Source of the DNA: Gilvibacter sp.
GTDB taxonomy: Bacteria; Bacteroidota; Bacteroidia; Flavobacteriales; Flavobacteriaceae
Length of the DNA: 32,997 nt
NCBI RefSeq assembly: GCF_013214815.1
Contig: NZ_JABSPU010000024.1
Span: 1-32,997, forward strand
Reading direction: 5' to 3'
Shown here piece after piece: positions 21,248 to 30,619 of the stretch; the stretch's first letter is position 1, and each line of letters starts with the position of its first letter. The notes under the pieces were generated by a model that was not told where the DNA came from, made no database searches, and saw only the letters and a list, made by a program, of their open reading frames with translations. The translations under genes and the position numbers were made by a program.

Positions 21248-24200
21248 ATGCAAAACAAGCTGCTCTCTATCCTCTTTTCAACGCGATTAACCGCGGTACT
21301 CTTTATCGTTTTTGCCGCAGCCATGGCAGTAGGTACTTTCTTAGACGCCTCACAGACCACATCGCCCACACCTTTTACCAATCATTACATCTACAAAGCC
21401 TGGTGGTTTGAAGCTATTATGGCCTTGTTCATGATTAATTTTATCGGGAACATCAAGCGCTATAGACTTGACAAGCGTGAAAATTGGGCAACGCTTTTGT
21501 TGCACCTTTCCTTCATTCTGATCTTATTTGGTGCCTTTGTTACGCGCTACATCGGTTACGAAGGTGTAATGCGAATTCGTGAGGGCGAGACGGAGAATAC
21601 CATGCTCAGTGCAGAGGTCTTTTTAAAGGTCTTTATAGATGGTGATTCTATTGTTGATGGAATGAAGCAGCGCCGAAACCTCAAACCGCGTCAGGTTAAT
21701 TTTTCAGAAAGACTTGCAGACAAATACCGCGGAGACGAGATCCTCAGTACCGATTATAACGGGCAAGAGGTTAGTTTTAAGTTTTTAGACTATATCTCTG
21801 GTGCTAAGGAAGATCTTATTCCTGGTGATGAAGGAGCGCAATACTTAAAATTGGTGGAGGCCAATGACGGAAACCGCCACGAACACTGGTTAGAAGACGG
21901 AACGGTCACTCAAGTCCATTCTTTGGCGTTTGCGTTTAATCAACCCACCAACGGGGCGATCAACATTTTTTACAGTGAAGAAGAAGGCTTTGAGATCTCA
22001 ACCCCCTTGGAAGGAACCTACCTTAGAATGGCAGATCAGCAGCAAGGTGCTGTAGTAGCCGATAGCGTGCAGCAGCTGCAACTCAGATCCCTTTACCAAA
22101 TTGCGGGGAATCAGTTTGTATTCCCAGAAGGTTTGACGCAAGGAAAATACGGTATCGTAAAAGCGCCAAAAGAAGAGCAAAGCCAGGTAGATGCACTGTT
22201 TTTAGAAGTAACTTCTGGAGGTGAGACCAAGCCACTGACTTTGATTGGTGGACAAGGGAACGTGCCGGACGTGGAACTGACAACCGTTGGCGGTTTGGAG
22301 ATCTATTCCAGCTATGGTGCCAAAGAACTGGAGTTGCCCTTTAGCTTGACTCTAAACGACTTTATTGCGGATAAATATCCAGGAACCGAATCTGCCTATA
22401 GCGCTTTTAAAAGCAAACTCACGGTCAATCCAGAATCTGGCGAATCTTTTGATTACGACATTTATATGAACCACGTTTTGGATCAAGGCGGTTACCGTTT
22501 CTTCCAAGCGTCATTTGATGCCGATGAAAAGGGTACCATTTTGAGTGTCAATCACGATTTTTGGGGAACCTGGATCACTTACATCGGTTATTTCTTGTTG
22601 TATTTAGGATTGATGATGATCCTTTTTGATCGAAGAACTCGCTTCGGAAAACTCAAGCAAATGCTAGAAAAGGTCAAGACAAAAAAGGCGGCATTGATGA
22701 TCGCTGCTATGATTGGGACAGCCGGTTTTGCACAGGATTCGCATAATTCAGGTTTATCTACAGAAGTTATTGAAGCTCAGATCGTGGATATGGCTGTAGA
22801 TAAGGAACATGCAGGCAAATTTGGACGTCTGATCATTCAGGACAACGGCCGAATGAAGCCCATCAATACCTTCTCATCAGAATTACTAAGGAAGATCAGC
22901 CGCAGCGATACTTACGCTGGACTAACGGCAGATCAGGTTTTCTTGTCCATGAGTCAACATCCGCAATTGTGGATCGATGTACCCATTATTTATTTGCCGA
23001 GAGGAAACGACAGTATTCGTAAGATCATCGGAGTTCCTAAAGACGTCAAGGCCATTTCGCTTCTAGACATTGTAGACGAGCAAGGAAACAACAAATTGGA
23101 TCCGTACTTGACAGAGGCTACCAGAAAGAACAACCCCAACAAGTTTGAAAAGGATTTCATCAAGGTATACGAACACGTTTATCTTTTAAATCAGGCGCTG
23201 ACCGGAAGTATATTAAAGATTTTCCCAGTTCCAGGCGACCTCAATAATACCTGGGAATCCACTTTGGCAATTCGTACGCGTATGCAGACCAAGGACGATT
23301 CCATCAAAGGACAGCTCTTGCCGGTATACCTGCAAACCCTTCGTGACGCTCGCTCTGATGGGAATTACGAGAATGCCGATAAACTCTTGGATGCCATCAC
23401 CGTTTACCAAAAGAACAACGGGAGTGAGGTCTATCCATCAGATCAGAAGATCGATGCAGAGATCACCTATAATCGTGCTGATATTTTTAACCGTTTGTAC
23501 AAGTATTTTGCCATGATCGGTTTGGTGATGTTCTTGATGATTATCTGGCAGATCTTTAACGACAAGAAATTTTTAAAAGGAGCTATCAACGTATGCCGCG
23601 TCATAATTTGGGCCTTCTTTGTACTGATGACCTTAGGTTTGGCTGCGCGCTGGTATATCAGTGGACACGCGCCGTGGAGTGATGCCTATGAGTCCGTGAT
23701 CTATGTGGCTTGGGCAACGGTGTTCTTCGGATTGGCTTTTGGTAGAAAATCTGTACTTACCGTAGCTTCTACAGCCTTTGTGGCATCCATTATCTTGTGG
23801 GTGGCTCATGAGAATTGGTTAGATCCTTCCATTGCTAATTTGCAGCCAGTTCTGGATTCTTATTGGTTGATGATACACGTGGCGGTGATCGTAGCGAGTT
23901 ATGGACCCTTTACCCTCGGTATGATATTAGGAATAGCAGCCTTATTGCTGATGGTACTCACCACCAAGAAGAATAAAGAGCGCATGAAGCTCAATATTGA
24001 AGAGATCACCATCATTACGGAATTGGCCTTAACGGTTGGTTTGGTGATGTTGACCATTGGTAACTTCCTTGGCGGACAATGGGCCAATGAGAGTTGGGGA
24101 CGTTATTGGGGATGGGACCCTAAAGAGACCTGGGCACTGATCAGTATTATGATCTACGCCTTTGTCATTCACATGCGATTGGTTCCGGGTCTTCGAGGAC

Positions 24201-24415
24201 GCTGGACCTTCAATTTTGCCGCTGTGATCGCTTATGCGTCTATTATGATGACTTATTTTGGTGTGAACTTCTATTTGACAGGATTACACTCTTACGCCAG
24301 CGGAGACAAACCGATCACTCCAGGATTTGTTTACTACACGCTAGGTTTTATCGCGATCCTCAGTACAGCCGCTTGGATCCAATACAAGAAACACTACAAA
24401 AAAGTAAAGGCCTGA
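21248..24415 (+). CDS. Fused ResB-CcsA cytochrome c biogenesis protein (system II)
   Basis: This roughly 1055-residue membrane protein starts at ATG 21248 (MQNKLLSILFSTRL). The N-terminal third is ResB/Ccs1-like: spans near 10-110, a large periplasmic domain (about 120-440), and a span before LFDRRTRFGK. A second periplasmic region (KFGRLIIQDNGRMKPINTFS) leads to a multi-span CcsA part with the heme-handling WGRYWGWDPKETW at about 950-962 and conserved histidines (HAPWSDAYES, HENWLDPS, MIHVAV). It delivers heme and ligates it to apocytochrome c in the periplasm. One-piece CcsBA is normal for Bacteroidota. It is transcribed alone, divergent from DUF2520. Confidence 0.94.
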   Translation: MQNKLLSILFSTRLTAVLFIVFAAAMAVGTFLDASQTTSPTPFTNHYIYKAWWFEAIMALFMINFIGNIKRYRLDKRENWATLLLHLSFILILFGAFVTRYIGYEGVMRIREGETENTMLSAEVFLKVFIDGDSIVDGMKQRRNLKPRQVNFSERLADKYRGDEILSTDYNGQEVSFKFLDYISGAKEDLIPGDEGAQYLKLVEANDGNRHEHWLEDGTVTQVHSLAFAFNQPTNGAINIFYSEEEGFEISTPLEGTYLRMADQQQGAVVADSVQQLQLRSLYQIAGNQFVFPEGLTQGKYGIVKAPKEEQSQVDALFLEVTSGGETKPLTLIGGQGNVPDVELTTVGGLEIYSSYGAKELELPFSLTLNDFIADKYPGTESAYSAFKSKLTVNPESGESFDYDIYMNHVLDQGGYRFFQASFDADEKGTILSVNHDFWGTWITYIGYFLLYLGLMMILFDRRTRFGKLKQMLEKVKTKKAALMIAAMIGTAGFAQDSHNSGLSTEVIEAQIVDMAVDKEHAGKFGRLIIQDNGRMKPINTFSSELLRKISRSDTYAGLTADQVFLSMSQHPQLWIDVPIIYLPRGNDSIRKIIGVPKDVKAISLLDIVDEQGNNKLDPYLTEATRKNNPNKFEKDFIKVYEHVYLLNQALTGSILKIFPVPGDLNNTWESTLAIRTRMQTKDDSIKGQLLPVYLQTLRDARSDGNYENADKLLDAITVYQKNNGSEVYPSDQKIDAEITYNRADIFNRLYKYFAMIGLVMFLMIIWQIFNDKKFLKGAINVCRVIIWAFFVLMTLGLAARWYISGHAPWSDAYESVIYVAWATVFFGLAFGRKSVLTVASTAFVASIILWVAHENWLDPSIANLQPVLDSYWLMIHVAVIVASYGPFTLGMILGIAALLLMVLTTKKNKERMKLNIEEITIITELALTVGLVMLTIGNFLGGQWANESWGRYWGWDPKETWALISIMIYAFVIHMRLVPGLRGRWTFNFAAVIAYASIMMTYFGVNFYLTGLHSYASGDKPITPGFVYYTLGFIAILSTAAWIQYKKHYKKVKA

Positions 24416-24437
24416 CGTTTTAAAACGCACAGGCCTT
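24407..24437. terminator. Hairpin over the ResB-CcsA stop codon
   Basis: A perfect 8-bp stem AAGGCCTG/CAGGCCTT encloses CGTTTTAAAACG, itself a palindrome. The TGA stop (24413-24415) is in the left arm. No T-run follows on the plus strand, so termination by this hairpin is only plausible. It lies between two convergent genes. Confidence 0.45.
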
Positions 24438-24458
24438 GTACTTAGCTAAGTTAGCCAT

Positions 24459-25832
24459 CTAGTTATAGATATAGTCTGGTTGCTGATCCAACATGCGATA
24501 ATCGTCTTGGATCTGTTCAGCAATTTCAAGTTTGCGATACAAGGTGAGAGTCAGGCGCTCGACTTCACGTTCGCTAAGGTTTAGTATTCTTGCGATCTTA
24601 TGATTCTCTTTTCCTTCTGATACATATTGTAGCAGGCGGGTTTCTGTAGCATCAAGATCGTAATGATCAATTAGGTTCTCTAAGTAGGCCTCTTCTTCTG
24701 AATCCACCAAGGCAATACCGCGTGATAACGATTCAATACGCTTTAAGTAAATGCGCATCTCTGTGCTCATGAGTTCTTTCTCTTCTTTGATCGAGCGCAT
24801 TCTGTACATAATGGCATAGCTTAAAACCAACATTTCAAAGACACTACCGATCTTAAGGTGTACCGCCTGAATGTTTAGGAAGTTCAAACCAAAAGATTTC
24901 AACAGGTAGAAATCCGTCGCCATTAGGAAAAGTAAGCTGTAGGAAACCACAAAGATTCGGGCATATAATCCTGCGTTCCACAAGCGAATTCCGGTTACTA
25001 AATAGGTAAGTGCTACTGCAAAAAGCATGATTTGACCCACGGTAGCGTAACTGTATTCGCCAAAGCCCCAATACAATCCAAAGGAGAGTCCAGCAATACC
25101 AAGCAGGGCCATTGTGAACAATTTGAGTTTTGGGAAATGCTGAGAACTGCGTAAAAACTGGCAAGCAAAAGCCGCACCCATGAGTCCAACGCTCAATTGA
25201 AGGATAGGCTCTAAATATAAGTTGATAAAGTTTCCGGTGATTCCAAATAGGTTGAATAGCCCGTCAGTAAAGGCATAAGCCAAACCAACGGTAACCAAAA
25301 ATCCGGCGTACTTTAGGAATACTTTTTCATCAAAAAGGACAAAACACATCAGGTTGATCAAAACTACCATGATCGCAAAACCGTAGTACAATCCTAATTG
25401 GAATAGGGTCTTTTGGGTTTCTGCGTCGTACACAGCTTCAGAAGTAAGTTCCATAGGAACTTGTGCTTCCTGATGCAACTTCACTTTTAAGAATAGGGGA
25501 TAGTTGGTAGCTTCACTTAATTTATAGGTTGTGAAGCGCGTAAATCCTTCTTGACCAATGTTCAATCCGCGGCTGTTGTAAAGCGTTGCATCATAAACAT
25601 GGGGACTTGGAAGGGTCAATACCTGATTGTGGGTGTTGGATCCGAAGATCTTAAACCAATACGTTCCATTGTTCAATCCAAAGTTCTCTAAGCCGTATGG
25701 GGAATAGTCGGCAACGGAGGCAGACTTAAAGTCTAGCTTCTCTGGAGAATCCTGCATATAGCGCACCTGCTGTTGACCAAGGGCATTGAAGGTCAGGCAA
25801 AGCAGGAGGCCTAAAATAAAGCTCCTGTACAT
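24459..25832 (-). CDS. 7TMR-DISM sensor with C-terminal LuxR-type helix-turn-helix
   Basis: The 457-residue protein is taken from ATG 25832; an in-frame TTG at 25847 is rejected. A signal peptide (to FNALGQ) is followed by a periplasmic 7TMR-DISM extracellular domain (YGLENFGLNNGTYWFKI, PLFLKVKL), seven membrane spans (about 145-355), a short cytosolic coiled coil (EEKELMSTEMRIYLKRIESL) and a LuxR-like HTH at about 393-440 (LDATETRLLQYVSEGKENHKIARILNLS). A membrane-bound one-component regulator is predicted; the ligand is unknown. DNA binding from the membrane would be unusual, so the HTH might instead dimerise or be released. A weak -7 box TATCTTTC lies at 25865-25858. Confidence 0.87.
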   Translation of the reverse strand: MYRSFILGLLLCLTFNALGQQQVRYMQDSPEKLDFKSASVADYSPYGLENFGLNNGTYWFKIFGSNTHNQVLTLPSPHVYDATLYNSRGLNIGQEGFTRFTTYKLSEATNYPLFLKVKLHQEAQVPMELTSEAVYDAETQKTLFQLGLYYGFAIMVVLINLMCFVLFDEKVFLKYAGFLVTVGLAYAFTDGLFNLFGITGNFINLYLEPILQLSVGLMGAAFACQFLRSSQHFPKLKLFTMALLGIAGLSFGLYWGFGEYSYATVGQIMLFAVALTYLVTGIRLWNAGLYARIFVVSYSLLFLMATDFYLLKSFGLNFLNIQAVHLKIGSVFEMLVLSYAIMYRMRSIKEEKELMSTEMRIYLKRIESLSRGIALVDSEEEAYLENLIDHYDLDATETRLLQYVSEGKENHKIARILNLSEREVERLTLTLYRKLEIAEQIQDDYRMLDQQPDYIYN

Positions 25833-25973
25833 AAGTATATCAATCAATTTGGGACTCGAAAGATATAAAAATCCTTCGTTGACCGATAAAATTATGCACT
25901 TAATCGATAAAAAATGTCAAAAAAAGTGTAAAAGGATGTATTTTCCTACAAATGGTTTTAATAATCCTACATG

Positions 25974-27365
25974 TTAGTGTCCAACCATGTCTTCTGGACG
26001 TACCCAAGCATCAAATTCATCTGCTGTGAGGTAGCCCAATCGGACGGCTTCTTCTTTTAAAGTAGTTCCGTTGGCGTGAGCAGCTCCTGCAATCTCCGCA
26101 GCTTTGTAGTATCCGATCTTAGTATTAAGAGCCGTTACAAGCATTAAGGAATTGTTGAGCATCTTATCAATTACCTGACGGTTGGGCTCAATGCCACGCG
26201 CACAATTCAAGTCAAAGGAAACACATGCATCTCCGATCAACTGAGCAGACTCCAGTATGTTAGCTGCCATAACGGGTTTAAAAACATTAAGCTCGTAATG
26301 TCCCTGCATCCCGCCAACAGCAATGGCCACATCATTACCCATTACTTGTGCACAGACCATGGTCAAAGCTTCACATTGAGTAGGATTTACTTTTCCAGGC
26401 ATGATAGAGGATCCCGGCTCATTAGCTGGAATGGTGATCTCTCCAATACCGGAACGCGGTCCACTGGCCAACAATCGGATATCATTTGCGATCTTATTTA
26501 AAGACACCGCCAACTGTTTTAAAGCCCCGTGGGTCTCCACTACAGCATCATGAGCGGCAAGCGCCTCAAATTTATTTTGAGCACTCACCAAAGGAAGCTG
26601 AGTGAATTCTGCAATATATTCCGCTACGCGTTTTGCATAACCTTTTGGTGTATTGATCCCTGTACCTACGGCAGTTCCTCCCAAAGCCAGTTCACTCAAA
26701 TGATCTAGAGTGTTCTTCAAGGCTGCAATTCCATGGTCTAGTTGCGAAACATAACCGCTAAACTCCTGTCCAAGGGTAAGCGGAGTAGCATCCATTAAGT
26801 GGGTTCTACCAATTTTAACTACGTCTTTAAAGGCTTCGGATTTATCACGTAATGTATCGCGCAATTGCTCTACGCCGGGAATTGTAGTTTCCACCACCTT
26901 TTTATAGGCAGCAATGTGCATTCCAGTAGGAAAGGTGTCGTTAGAGGATTGAGATTTATTTACATCATCATTGGGTTGCAAGGTTTTCTCACCTTCACCA
27001 ATGGTTTTTCCTGCCAATTGATGCGCACGGTTGGCGATCACTTCATTGACATTCATATTACTTTGGGTACCGCTACCGGTCTGCCAAATAACCAGTGGGA
27101 ACTGATCATCGTGCATTCCTTCTAGAATTTCGTCGCAAACAGCACCGATCAAATCGCGCTTTTCCACAGCTAAAACACCCAGTTCACAGTTAGTGTAAGC
27201 AGCAGCTTTCTTTAAATAAGCGAAGCCGTAAACAATCTCCAAAGGCATGGAAGCAGGTCTTCCAATTTTAAAGTTGTTTCTAGAGCGCTCTGTTTGTGCA
27301 CCCCAAAGTTTGTCTGCAGGTACTTTAACTTCTCCTAAAGTGTCTTTCTCTATGCGGTAATCCAT
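25974..27365 (-). CDS. fumC: Class II fumarate hydratase
   Basis: The 463-residue enzyme is taken from ATG 27365 ([13 protein letters not shown]); a longer in-frame extension to 27407 crosses the promoter and is rejected. It hydrates fumarate to L-malate in the TCA cycle. The signature [11 protein letters not shown] is at 318-328 (catalytic serine loop), with [10 protein letters not shown] near 186-195 and the substrate stretch [11 protein letters not shown] at 140-150. It is a tetrameric cytosolic enzyme. The -7 box TACCTTTG at 27392-27385 lies about 20 bases upstream of the start. Confidence 0.96.
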   Translation of the reverse strand: MDYRIEKDTLGEVKVPADKLWGAQTERSRNNFKIGRPASMPLEIVYGFAYLKKAAAYTNCELGVLAVEKRDLIGAVCDEILEGMHDDQFPLVIWQTGSGTQSNMNVNEVIANRAHQLAGKTIGEGEKTLQPNDDVNKSQSSNDTFPTGMHIAAYKKVVETTIPGVEQLRDTLRDKSEAFKDVVKIGRTHLMDATPLTLGQEFSGYVSQLDHGIAALKNTLDHLSELALGGTAVGTGINTPKGYAKRVAEYIAEFTQLPLVSAQNKFEALAAHDAVVETHGALKQLAVSLNKIANDIRLLASGPRSGIGEITIPANEPGSSIMPGKVNPTQCEALTMVCAQVMGNDVAIAVGGMQGHYELNVFKPVMAANILESAQLIGDACVSFDLNCARGIEPNRQVIDKMLNNSLMLVTALNTKIGYYKAAEIAGAAHANGTTLKEEAVRLGYLTADEFDAWVRPEDMVGH

Positions 27366-27384
27366 GGTTGTAATTTTATCCTTG

Positions 27385-27392
27385 CAAAGGTA
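27385..27392 (-). promoter_or_regulatory. -7 element of fumC
   Basis: TACCTTTG on the minus strand is an exact TAnnTTTG box, 20 bases before the ATG at 27365. It excludes the longer reading frame start at 27407. The -33 region has only CTG at N20. Confidence 0.6.
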
Positions 27393-27471
27393 AATATTGA
27401 GCCGCAAAAGTGCAGCTTGAGGGAGGGATAATTTTTTTTATCACAGGCTAATAATTTTTTAGATTTTCATT

Positions 27472-27479
27472 TATCTTTG
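27472..27479 (+). promoter_or_regulatory. -7 element of the 54-residue membrane gene
   Basis: TATCTTTG is an exact TAnnTTTG box 24 bases before the ATG at 27504. No TTG lies at the standard upstream spacing. Confidence 0.6.
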
Positions 27480-27503
27480 CAGCATACTAAAAAATAGTTA
27501 CCC

Positions 27504-27668
27504 ATGTTCGAATTTGACCAATACTTAGGATTTTTAGCATTCTTAACCATCTTGACCATCGGTTTTTGGTTGATGATCTTTTTGATCAGCATTATTCCTT
27601 ACTGGATTGGAGGAGCATTAATGGAGAAAATGAAAATGAAGCGCGACGCTAAAAAAGCGCAGCAATAA
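27504..27668 (+). CDS. 54-residue membrane protein, own promoter and terminator
   Basis: The frame starts at ATG 27504 (MFEFDQYLGFLAFL) and ends at TAA 27668. A hydrophobic stretch at about residues 8-37 (FLAFLTILTIGFWLMIFLIS, then IIPYWIGG) forms one long or two short membrane spans, followed by a basic cytoplasmic tail (MEKMKMKRDAKKAQQ). It has an exact -7 box upstream and a strong terminator downstream, so it is a single-gene unit between fumC and the TonB receptor. The family is not recognised and no function can be given. Confidence 0.75.
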   Translation: MFEFDQYLGFLAFLTILTIGFWLMIFLISIIPYWIGGALMEKMKMKRDAKKAQQ

Positions 27669-27690
27669 AGCATTCATTTATAGATAAAAA

Positions 27691-27722
27691 GAAAAGAGCG
27701 GTCATTTGACCGCTCTTTTTTT
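27691..27722. terminator. Bidirectional terminator after the 54-residue gene
   Basis: The stem AGAGCGGTC/GACCGCTCT (loop ATTT) is flanked by As on the left and seven Ts on the right. It serves the small gene (+) and probably the TonB-receptor gene (-) whose stop is at 27728. Confidence 0.85.
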
Positions 27723-27727
27723 ATGCC

Positions 27728-30202
27728 CTATGGACGTCCTTGGAATTCAAAGTCGTCATCTCCGCCACCTTGTCTGCCGCGCTGTTGGCGTCTTTTCTGT
27801 TGATTGAATCTATAGGTGAATGACATGGTGAATTGTCTTTCTCTCCATTGAAATTCACCTTCTTGGGTAAAGGTTGGGGTATTGGTTTCACTAATACGCT
27901 TGCGGCTGTTGAACAGGTCGCGTACGTTAAATCCTAGTGTTGCGTTGTCATTGAAAAGGTCTTTTGCGAACGCCAAGTCAATTGATAAGATGCCTTTATT
28001 CTTCGTCTGAGCATCTTCACGCGGTCCACGATAAAAGGCATTGGTCTGCCAATCGATCTTTGCAGGTAAAGTAACTTTGGAAGAAAAGCGCGCAAACCAG
28101 CTGGTGTTGTCCGCACTAAAGTCTGTACCGTTAAAGCCACCTTCTGTCACAAATCGGAAGAAGTTAAAACTACCGTTGAAACGCAGCCATTTGGTTGGGT
28201 TGTAAAGCACACCTGCTTCTGCACCAAAGCGCTCATTGGTTGCTAAGTTGATAGGAATGGTACGTACAACCGGTACACCGTTTGGAGTCACATCGCCTGT
28301 ATTTTCTCTGATGAACTGAAAAGCATCGGTTTCATATTGATAGTATACAGAACTAGTCAAAGTCAGTTTTTCCCAACGTTTCAAATACCCAAGATCAAAA
28401 GCAGAGGCAAAGGCAGGATTCAAACCTGGGTTCCCTTGAAAAATATTGGCCTCACTGGAACGAGAAGGGAAGGGGTTTACAAAGAATCCACGTGGTCTAT
28501 TGATTCTTCTGTTATATCCAAAGGTGATGTTCTCACTTTCACCCAATTCATAAATCAGGTTTACTGTAGGGAAGAGCCCATCAAAGGTCTCATCAAAATC
28601 CACATCAAAATCATCACCAACGGTTGGGTCAAAGTCTGATACAGCTCCTTGCTGACGCGTAGATTCATAGCGCAATCCTAAAAGGAAAGAGAACTTCCCG
28701 AACTTATTTCCGTATTGTGTGTAGATAGCATTGACATCTTGTTGGAAGGTAAATACGTTAGAAAGGTTTCCGTTACGCTCAAAAACTCCACTAGTGCCTA
28801 CTTCTTCTAAAACTTGAAAATCAGTAACTGTTTCTCTAAACTGACCACGGTACCCAGCTTCAAACTGTGCATTCTCACCAATAGGCAATACATAATCCGC
28901 TTGGATCAAATAGTTGTCACGAGATTCATCCGTAGTGATGTCTTCCGCAGGCAAGGTCTCAGCCACTGGAAAAGCAGCACGCTCCTCAATGAAGTTGGAC
29001 TCTTCTTCATTACGGGTGTCGTATTGCAGATCAATAGCTAGGTTATGGCCTTCATCATTGAAGTTGTTGGTATAGTTCAAAGCTGCTTGGTAGCTATCGC
29101 CCACCTCATTTTCATTTTCAATACGAACGGTCTGCTCTGCCAGAGCATTGGAGGTGTCAAATTCATCCGTAAAGTTTCCGGTTCTGTCATCGTCATTACC
29201 GGTGCGGTAAAAACCAGAGGCAGTAATGGTTGAACGATCCGTTAAGTTATAAGTAATCCCGAGGTTGGTGGTAATTCCTCTACGGATGCGATCAATGTCG
29301 CGATCTTCAATTACGGTAGGGTTTTCAATGCCGTCAATATTAAAGTCGTTTCTAAAAAAACCATTTCCAGGCGATTCTTGGTAACGTACTGACGTAGTAT
29401 TGAAAATGTTGAATTTCTTTTGACGGTAATTGATGTTACCGGTAAGACTTGCTCCCCAAGGGAAACCTACGTTAGAAATAATGGATCCGTTAAATCCTAA
29501 GTTCTTATCCTTTTTAAGCACAATATTAATGATCCCTGCAGATCCTTCGGCATCATAACGTGCAGAAGGGGAGGTGATCACCTCAACACGCTCAATGGTC
29601 TCCGCAGGTAATTGACGCAAAGCATCAGTGTTACCAAAGCCTGCAAGCGCACTTGGGCGTCCGTTGATTAGGATCTGCACGTTGCCATTCCCACGCAGGT
29701 TGATAGCTCCGTCCACATCTACTGTTACAGAAGGCACATTATTCAGTGCATCACTTACCGTGGCACCACTGGTGGTAAGGTCTTTTCCAATATTGTAGAT
29801 CTTCTTATCCAAACGCACCACAACTTCTGTGGTCTCTGCCGTTACCACCACTTCTTCAAGACTGGCAGCATCTAAGGCCATTCGTACAGGAGGAAGTTCT
29901 GTTTTTTTATTGACTAAAACATTTTCTTTACGTACCGTCTTGTAAGAAATATAATCGTACTGTACGGTGTAAACGCCTTCAGGTACAGAAATGGAGTATT
30001 TCCCATCAATTTCTGTAATTCCCCCAGCGACCAGATCATTGGCGGTATTAAAAAAGGATACTGTTGCAAATTCAAGCGGTTGCCCGGTTTGCTCATCAAC
30101 AATAGAACCTTTTACGATGTAATTTCTTGCATTGGCTTGTCCAAAAGTGAAGGGGATTACAAACAGAATAAGGGTAAGCGTGGTTAGTGCTTTTAGCTGC
30201 AT
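27728..30202 (-). CDS. TonB-dependent outer-membrane receptor
   Basis: This 824-residue outer-membrane protein has a signal peptide to about residue 22 (FTFGQ). A carboxypeptidase-regulatory-like domain is at about 28-110 (VKGSIVDEQTGQPLEFATVSF). The TonB plug is at about 120-235 (LEEVVVTAETTEVV, ALNNVPSVTVDVDGAINLRG, EVITSPSARYDAEGSAGIINI). A beta-barrel of the OMP_b-brl_3 type follows to FTMSFTYRFNQ. A tail of about 25 residues rich in Arg, Gln, Gly and Asp (GRQGGGDDDFEFQGRP) extends past the last strand. The substrate is unknown; there is no SusD partner here, which argues against a polysaccharide locus. The start region has TAACTTCG as a possible -7 box. Confidence 0.92.
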   Translation of the reverse strand: MQLKALTTLTLILFVIPFTFGQANARNYIVKGSIVDEQTGQPLEFATVSFFNTANDLVAGGITEIDGKYSISVPEGVYTVQYDYISYKTVRKENVLVNKKTELPPVRMALDAASLEEVVVTAETTEVVVRLDKKIYNIGKDLTTSGATVSDALNNVPSVTVDVDGAINLRGNGNVQILINGRPSALAGFGNTDALRQLPAETIERVEVITSPSARYDAEGSAGIINIVLKKDKNLGFNGSIISNVGFPWGASLTGNINYRQKKFNIFNTTSVRYQESPGNGFFRNDFNIDGIENPTVIEDRDIDRIRRGITTNLGITYNLTDRSTITASGFYRTGNDDDRTGNFTDEFDTSNALAEQTVRIENENEVGDSYQAALNYTNNFNDEGHNLAIDLQYDTRNEEESNFIEERAAFPVAETLPAEDITTDESRDNYLIQADYVLPIGENAQFEAGYRGQFRETVTDFQVLEEVGTSGVFERNGNLSNVFTFQQDVNAIYTQYGNKFGKFSFLLGLRYESTRQQGAVSDFDPTVGDDFDVDFDETFDGLFPTVNLIYELGESENITFGYNRRINRPRGFFVNPFPSRSSEANIFQGNPGLNPAFASAFDLGYLKRWEKLTLTSSVYYQYETDAFQFIRENTGDVTPNGVPVVRTIPINLATNERFGAEAGVLYNPTKWLRFNGSFNFFRFVTEGGFNGTDFSADNTSWFARFSSKVTLPAKIDWQTNAFYRGPREDAQTKNKGILSIDLAFAKDLFNDNATLGFNVRDLFNSRKRISETNTPTFTQEGEFQWRERQFTMSFTYRFNQQKRRQQRGRQGGGDDDFEFQGRP

Positions 30203-30213
30203 TAGGTAATTTT

Positions 30214-30225
30214 AGTGCGAAGTTA
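30214..30225 (-). promoter_or_regulatory. Putative -7 region of the TonB-receptor gene
   Basis: TAACTTCGCACT on the minus strand lies 11 bases before the ATG at 30202. The same 12-mer precedes the DUF2911 gene at 13059-13070. Confidence 0.4.
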
Positions 30226-30259
30226 GACCTATATATGCGGCAGCTTCCCTAAGGTTATG

Positions 30260-30619
30260 TTAATCTTGTTTAAGGTTTTGCAAAAAAGCTTGGGCAGCTT
30301 CTATGGGTCTTCCAACGACTGCTGCCTCCGATGTACTTAAAATAGGACGCTCAATCAGCTTAGGTTCTGCTATCATCGCTTTTACCAAATCCGCTTCAGA
30401 TAGGTCCTTGCCTTTGTATTCGGATTTCCATACGGCTTCTCCTTTACGGATCAACTCCTGGGCAGGAATATCCAATTTGATTAAAAGAGCCTTCAGTTCA
30501 TCCGTAGTAAGTGTATCGGTCAAATACAAGCGTATTTCATGTGCGATGCCACTAGATTCCAGCAATTGTAGGGCTTCTCTTGATTTTCTACAACGCGGGT
30601 TATGATATATGGTGATCAT
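30260..30619 (-). CDS. ArsC-family (arsenate reductase-like) thioredoxin-fold protein
   Basis: This 119-residue protein has the ArsC/Spx fold with catalytic cysteine C10 in NPRCRKSR. Arginines R58, R91 (ERPI) and R104 (GRP) correspond to R60, R94 and R107 of plasmid R773-type ArsC. All residues needed for glutaredoxin-linked arsenate reduction are therefore in place, but there is no arsenic operon nearby and YfgD-like members have a general or unknown role. Its start overlaps the end of the upstream hypothetical gene by 20 bases. Confidence 0.88.
   Translation of the reverse strand: MITIYHNPRCRKSREALQLLESSGIAHEIRLYLTDTLTTDELKALLIKLDIPAQELIRKGEAVWKSEYKGKDLSEADLVKAMIAEPKLIERPILSTSEAAVVGRPIEAAQAFLQNLKQD

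Noticed and set aside
27366..27407. Upstream extension of FumC
   Set aside because: It runs through the TACCTTTG promoter box; MDYRIEKD is the family N-terminus.
27728..30202. SusC/SusD polysaccharide utilisation locus
   Set aside because: There is no SusD-like lipoprotein or glycoside hydrolase near the receptor, and its barrel is of the OMP_b-brl_3 type.
30260..30619. Arsenic resistance operon
   Set aside because: Only an ArsC-like protein is present, inside the prfB run, with no ArsR, ArsB/Acr3 or ArsM nearby.
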